Below are positions 62,384-64,000 of a stretch of 64,000 nucleotides of DNA, piece after piece. Source of the DNA: Tenacibaculum aiptasiae (GTDB taxonomy: Bacteria; Bacteroidota; Bacteroidia; Flavobacteriales; Flavobacteriaceae). Within the stretch, counting starts at the first letter, position 1. Every line of letters begins with the position of its first letter. A program made the position numbers and the translations under genes. The notes beneath the pieces were generated by a model that worked only from the letters and a program-made list of their open reading frames with translations, searched no databases and had not been told where the DNA came from. The stretch spans positions 124,530-188,529 of the forward strand of contig NZ_WAAU01000008.1 of assembly GCF_008806755.1 (NCBI RefSeq), written 5' to 3'.

Positions 62384-63292
62384 GTGAAGCATTTTAAAAA
62401 CATACAAGATTATTGTAAGGCAATTAATATTCCACCTTCAAAGCATCCTTATTTTGATATCAGGAGCTTTGAAGACAATATGCCTACAGTTGTTTCTAAA
62501 ATGGAATCTTTTAAGCACGAATTTTATGCCATTGCTATAAAAGTAGAAGGAACTGGGAAGGCCATTTCTGGACATCATACTAATTTCCCTAAAGGAGCTA
62601 CCGTTTTTTTCAATTCGCCTTTTCAACTAATCTCTTGGGATATACTTCCAGATTGGGAAGGCTATTATTTAATGTTTTCAAAAGAATTTATTACACAATC
62701 AAAGCATTTACAACAGCTTTTAAAAGAGTTTCCTTTTCTAAAAATAGATAAGTCAATACCTTTTGAAGTACAACCTAAAGAGGTATCTAAATTACTGGCT
62801 ATTTATGAAACAATACATGAAGAGCAGCAAAATTTAAAGGATGATTCTTTATTAATAATGGAAGCTCAGTTATTAGTATTACTTAATTATGTAAAGCGTT
62901 TTTTCAATGCACAAGTAAATAAAGAAGAAGCTTTGGAAGAATTTAGAAAAGCGGATGTAAATCTCTTATCACGTTTTCAAACATTAATAGAAACTAATTT
63001 CTACGAAAGCAGCATAGCTAATAAAAAAGCACATTCTCCAAGTTTTTATGCTGAGAAACTTGCCGTACATCCAAATCATTTAAACGCTACTGTAAAACAA
63101 ATTACTGGACATACCGCAAAGAAACACATACAAAATCATATTCTACGCTTGGCAAAATCACGATTGCTACAAACTCAAATGAGCGTTAAAGAAATAGCTT
63201 ATTCATTACATTTTGATGCTCCTAACAATTTCAATAGTTTTTTCAAAAAAAATACCTCACAAACACCAAATTCCTATAGAAAAAATCACTAA
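62384..63292 (+). CDS. AraC-family transcriptional regulator
   Basis: 302 residues starting from GTG at 62384 (MKHFKNIQDYCKAINIPP); no good ATG is near. The N-terminal half is an AraC sensor-like beta-rich domain (KVEGTGKAISGHHTNFPKGA, NSPFQLISWDILPDWEG). The C-terminal AraC HTH (about 205-302) has FYAEKLAVHPNHLNATVKQI and VKEIAYSLHFDAPNNFNSFFKK. It lies 52 bases after the aminotransferase and upstream of the lipoproteins, which may be its targets. Confidence 0.88.
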   Translation: MKHFKNIQDYCKAINIPPSKHPYFDIRSFEDNMPTVVSKMESFKHEFYAIAIKVEGTGKAISGHHTNFPKGATVFFNSPFQLISWDILPDWEGYYLMFSKEFITQSKHLQQLLKEFPFLKIDKSIPFEVQPKEVSKLLAIYETIHEEQQNLKDDSLLIMEAQLLVLLNYVKRFFNAQVNKEEALEEFRKADVNLLSRFQTLIETNFYESSIANKKAHSPSFYAEKLAVHPNHLNATVKQITGHTAKKHIQNHILRLAKSRLLQTQMSVKEIAYSLHFDAPNNFNSFFKKNTSQTPNSYRKNH

Positions 63293-63379
63293 TCTTTGAT
63301 TTTTATACTTCTTAGTTTGATTTCATAAACTTTTCAGAAAAAGCCTGTCGCATCTTTGTACTATCAAAAACAAAGAGGT

Positions 63380-63907
63380 ATGAGAGCAGCGATAATTTTA
63401 ATTACAATGGTTTTCTTCATTGGATGCCAAAACACTGAAAAACAAACAAATATTATGAATGACACTAACAAAATTCAACAGGCTATAAGTAACTTATTTG
63501 TAAATACAGATAATAAAAACTGGAAAGAAGTAGAAGAATTATTTGCTTCTAAAGTAACTCTTGATTATTCATCTATGACAGGTAATCCAGCCTCAGAAAT
63601 TACTCCTAATGAAATTACAACTGGTTGGAAAACAGTATTACCAGGATTTGAATACACACATCATCAAATAGGAAATTTTATTACAAAAATTGATGGAAAT
63701 AAGGCACATTCTTTTTGTTATGGTACCGCAACACATTATTTAAAAGATGAAAAAGGAAATATATGGACTGTTGTTGGTAGTTATGATTTTATCCTTAAAA
63801 GCATTGAAAATAACTGGGAAATTACTTCTATGAAGTTCAACTACAAGTACCAAGATGGAAATAATATGCTAATACAAAAAGCTATTGATAATGCTAAATC
63901 TAACTAA
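63380..63907 (+). CDS. SnoaL/NTF2-like lipoprotein
   Basis: About 175 residues from ATG 63380 (63356 is possible). An AGAGG precedes the ATG by one base. The lipobox is in MVFFIGC; then an NTF2-like/SnoaL_4-type domain (IQQAISNLFVNTDNKNWKEV, EITTGWKTVLPGFEYTHHQI, HSFCYGTATHYLKDEKGNIW, NNWEITSMKFNYKYQDGN). Members are ligand-binding or isomerase-like. Membrane-anchored here; substrate unknown. Confidence 0.83.
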   Translation: MRAAIILITMVFFIGCQNTEKQTNIMNDTNKIQQAISNLFVNTDNKNWKEVEELFASKVTLDYSSMTGNPASEITPNEITTGWKTVLPGFEYTHHQIGNFITKIDGNKAHSFCYGTATHYLKDEKGNIWTVVGSYDFILKSIENNWEITSMKFNYKYQDGNNMLIQKAIDNAKSN

Positions 63908-63908
63908 G

Positions 63909-64000
63909 ATGAAAAGGTTATTAGTCCTATTATTAATCGGGATTTTTACATCATGTAGCAATTCAGAAAAAATAAAAAAATTAGAAATCGAATTACATAA
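63909..64000 (+). CDS. Lipoprotein, N-terminal part only
   Basis: Starts one base after the SnoaL-like gene; the reading frame is open at the window end. MKRLLVLLLIGIFTSCSNSE carries a lipobox (IFTSC, Cys about 16), then a charged region. No family can be assigned from about 30 residues. It is in one operon with its neighbour. Confidence 0.7.
   Translation, partial: MKRLLVLLLIGIFTSCSNSEKIKKLEIELH

Overview
The window (about 30% GC) reads as the chromosome of a marine Flavobacteriaceae member, possibly Tenacibaculum-like. This rests on very AT-rich coding sequence, Bacteroidetes-type promoters (TAnnTTTG at -7, TTG near -33), FtsX/MacB-type ABC operons, LytTR two-component pairs, SBBP, GIN-head and CarboxypepD-reg secreted proteins, many SpII lipoproteins and almost no Shine-Dalgarno sites. 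The genus is a guess.

Layout. 0-9.4 kb: an ABC export operon (adaptor tail, lipoprotein, LolD/MacB-type ATPase, three tandem FtsX permeases, GIN-head protein). 9.5-17.2 kb: Hsp70-like chaperone, cytochrome P450, purL, a CarboxypepD-reg protein and tRNA-Lys. 17.3-33 kb: mostly minus-strand accessory genes, including a zincin lipoprotein followed by two paralogous small secreted proteins, a LytS/LytTR pair, an SBBP propeller, hydrolases, and a patch of short genes with visible segmental duplications. 33-47 kb: PsiD-like decarboxylase, HIT protein, XRE membrane regulator, two serine hydrolases with C-terminal repeats, an EamA transporter, a 7TM-AraC regulator, two amine oxidases, a second LytS/LytTR pair and a CPBP protease.

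47.5-60 kb is the most interesting part, an apparent RNA-repair island. A minus-strand operon (HD-domain hydrolase, CAP-domain secreted protein, WYL regulator) diverges from rtcB1 and an unknown gene. These are followed by a small S24/S26-like protein, two structured RNA candidates, rtcB2-prfH (the known RtcB/PrfH ribosome rescue and repair pair) and a TPR protein. Next come about 700 bases of noncoding DNA and a slipin (SPFH) gene. The noncoding DNA holds two tRNA-like modules in circularly permuted order: T-arm, acceptor strand, tetraloop, acceptor strand, D-arm. A 21-base inverted-repeat element, followed at identical spacing by AATATTTG, occurs in front of rtcB1 and again in front of the tRNA-like RNA and slipin, so the two parts look like one regulon; the WYL protein is the obvious candidate regulator. 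The arrangement recalls the Rsr/YrlA/RtcBA operons of proteobacteria, but no Ro (TROVE) gene is present here. 60-64 kb: a LexA-like repressor with an almost leaderless start, an aminotransferase, an AraC regulator and two lipoproteins, the last cut by the window edge.
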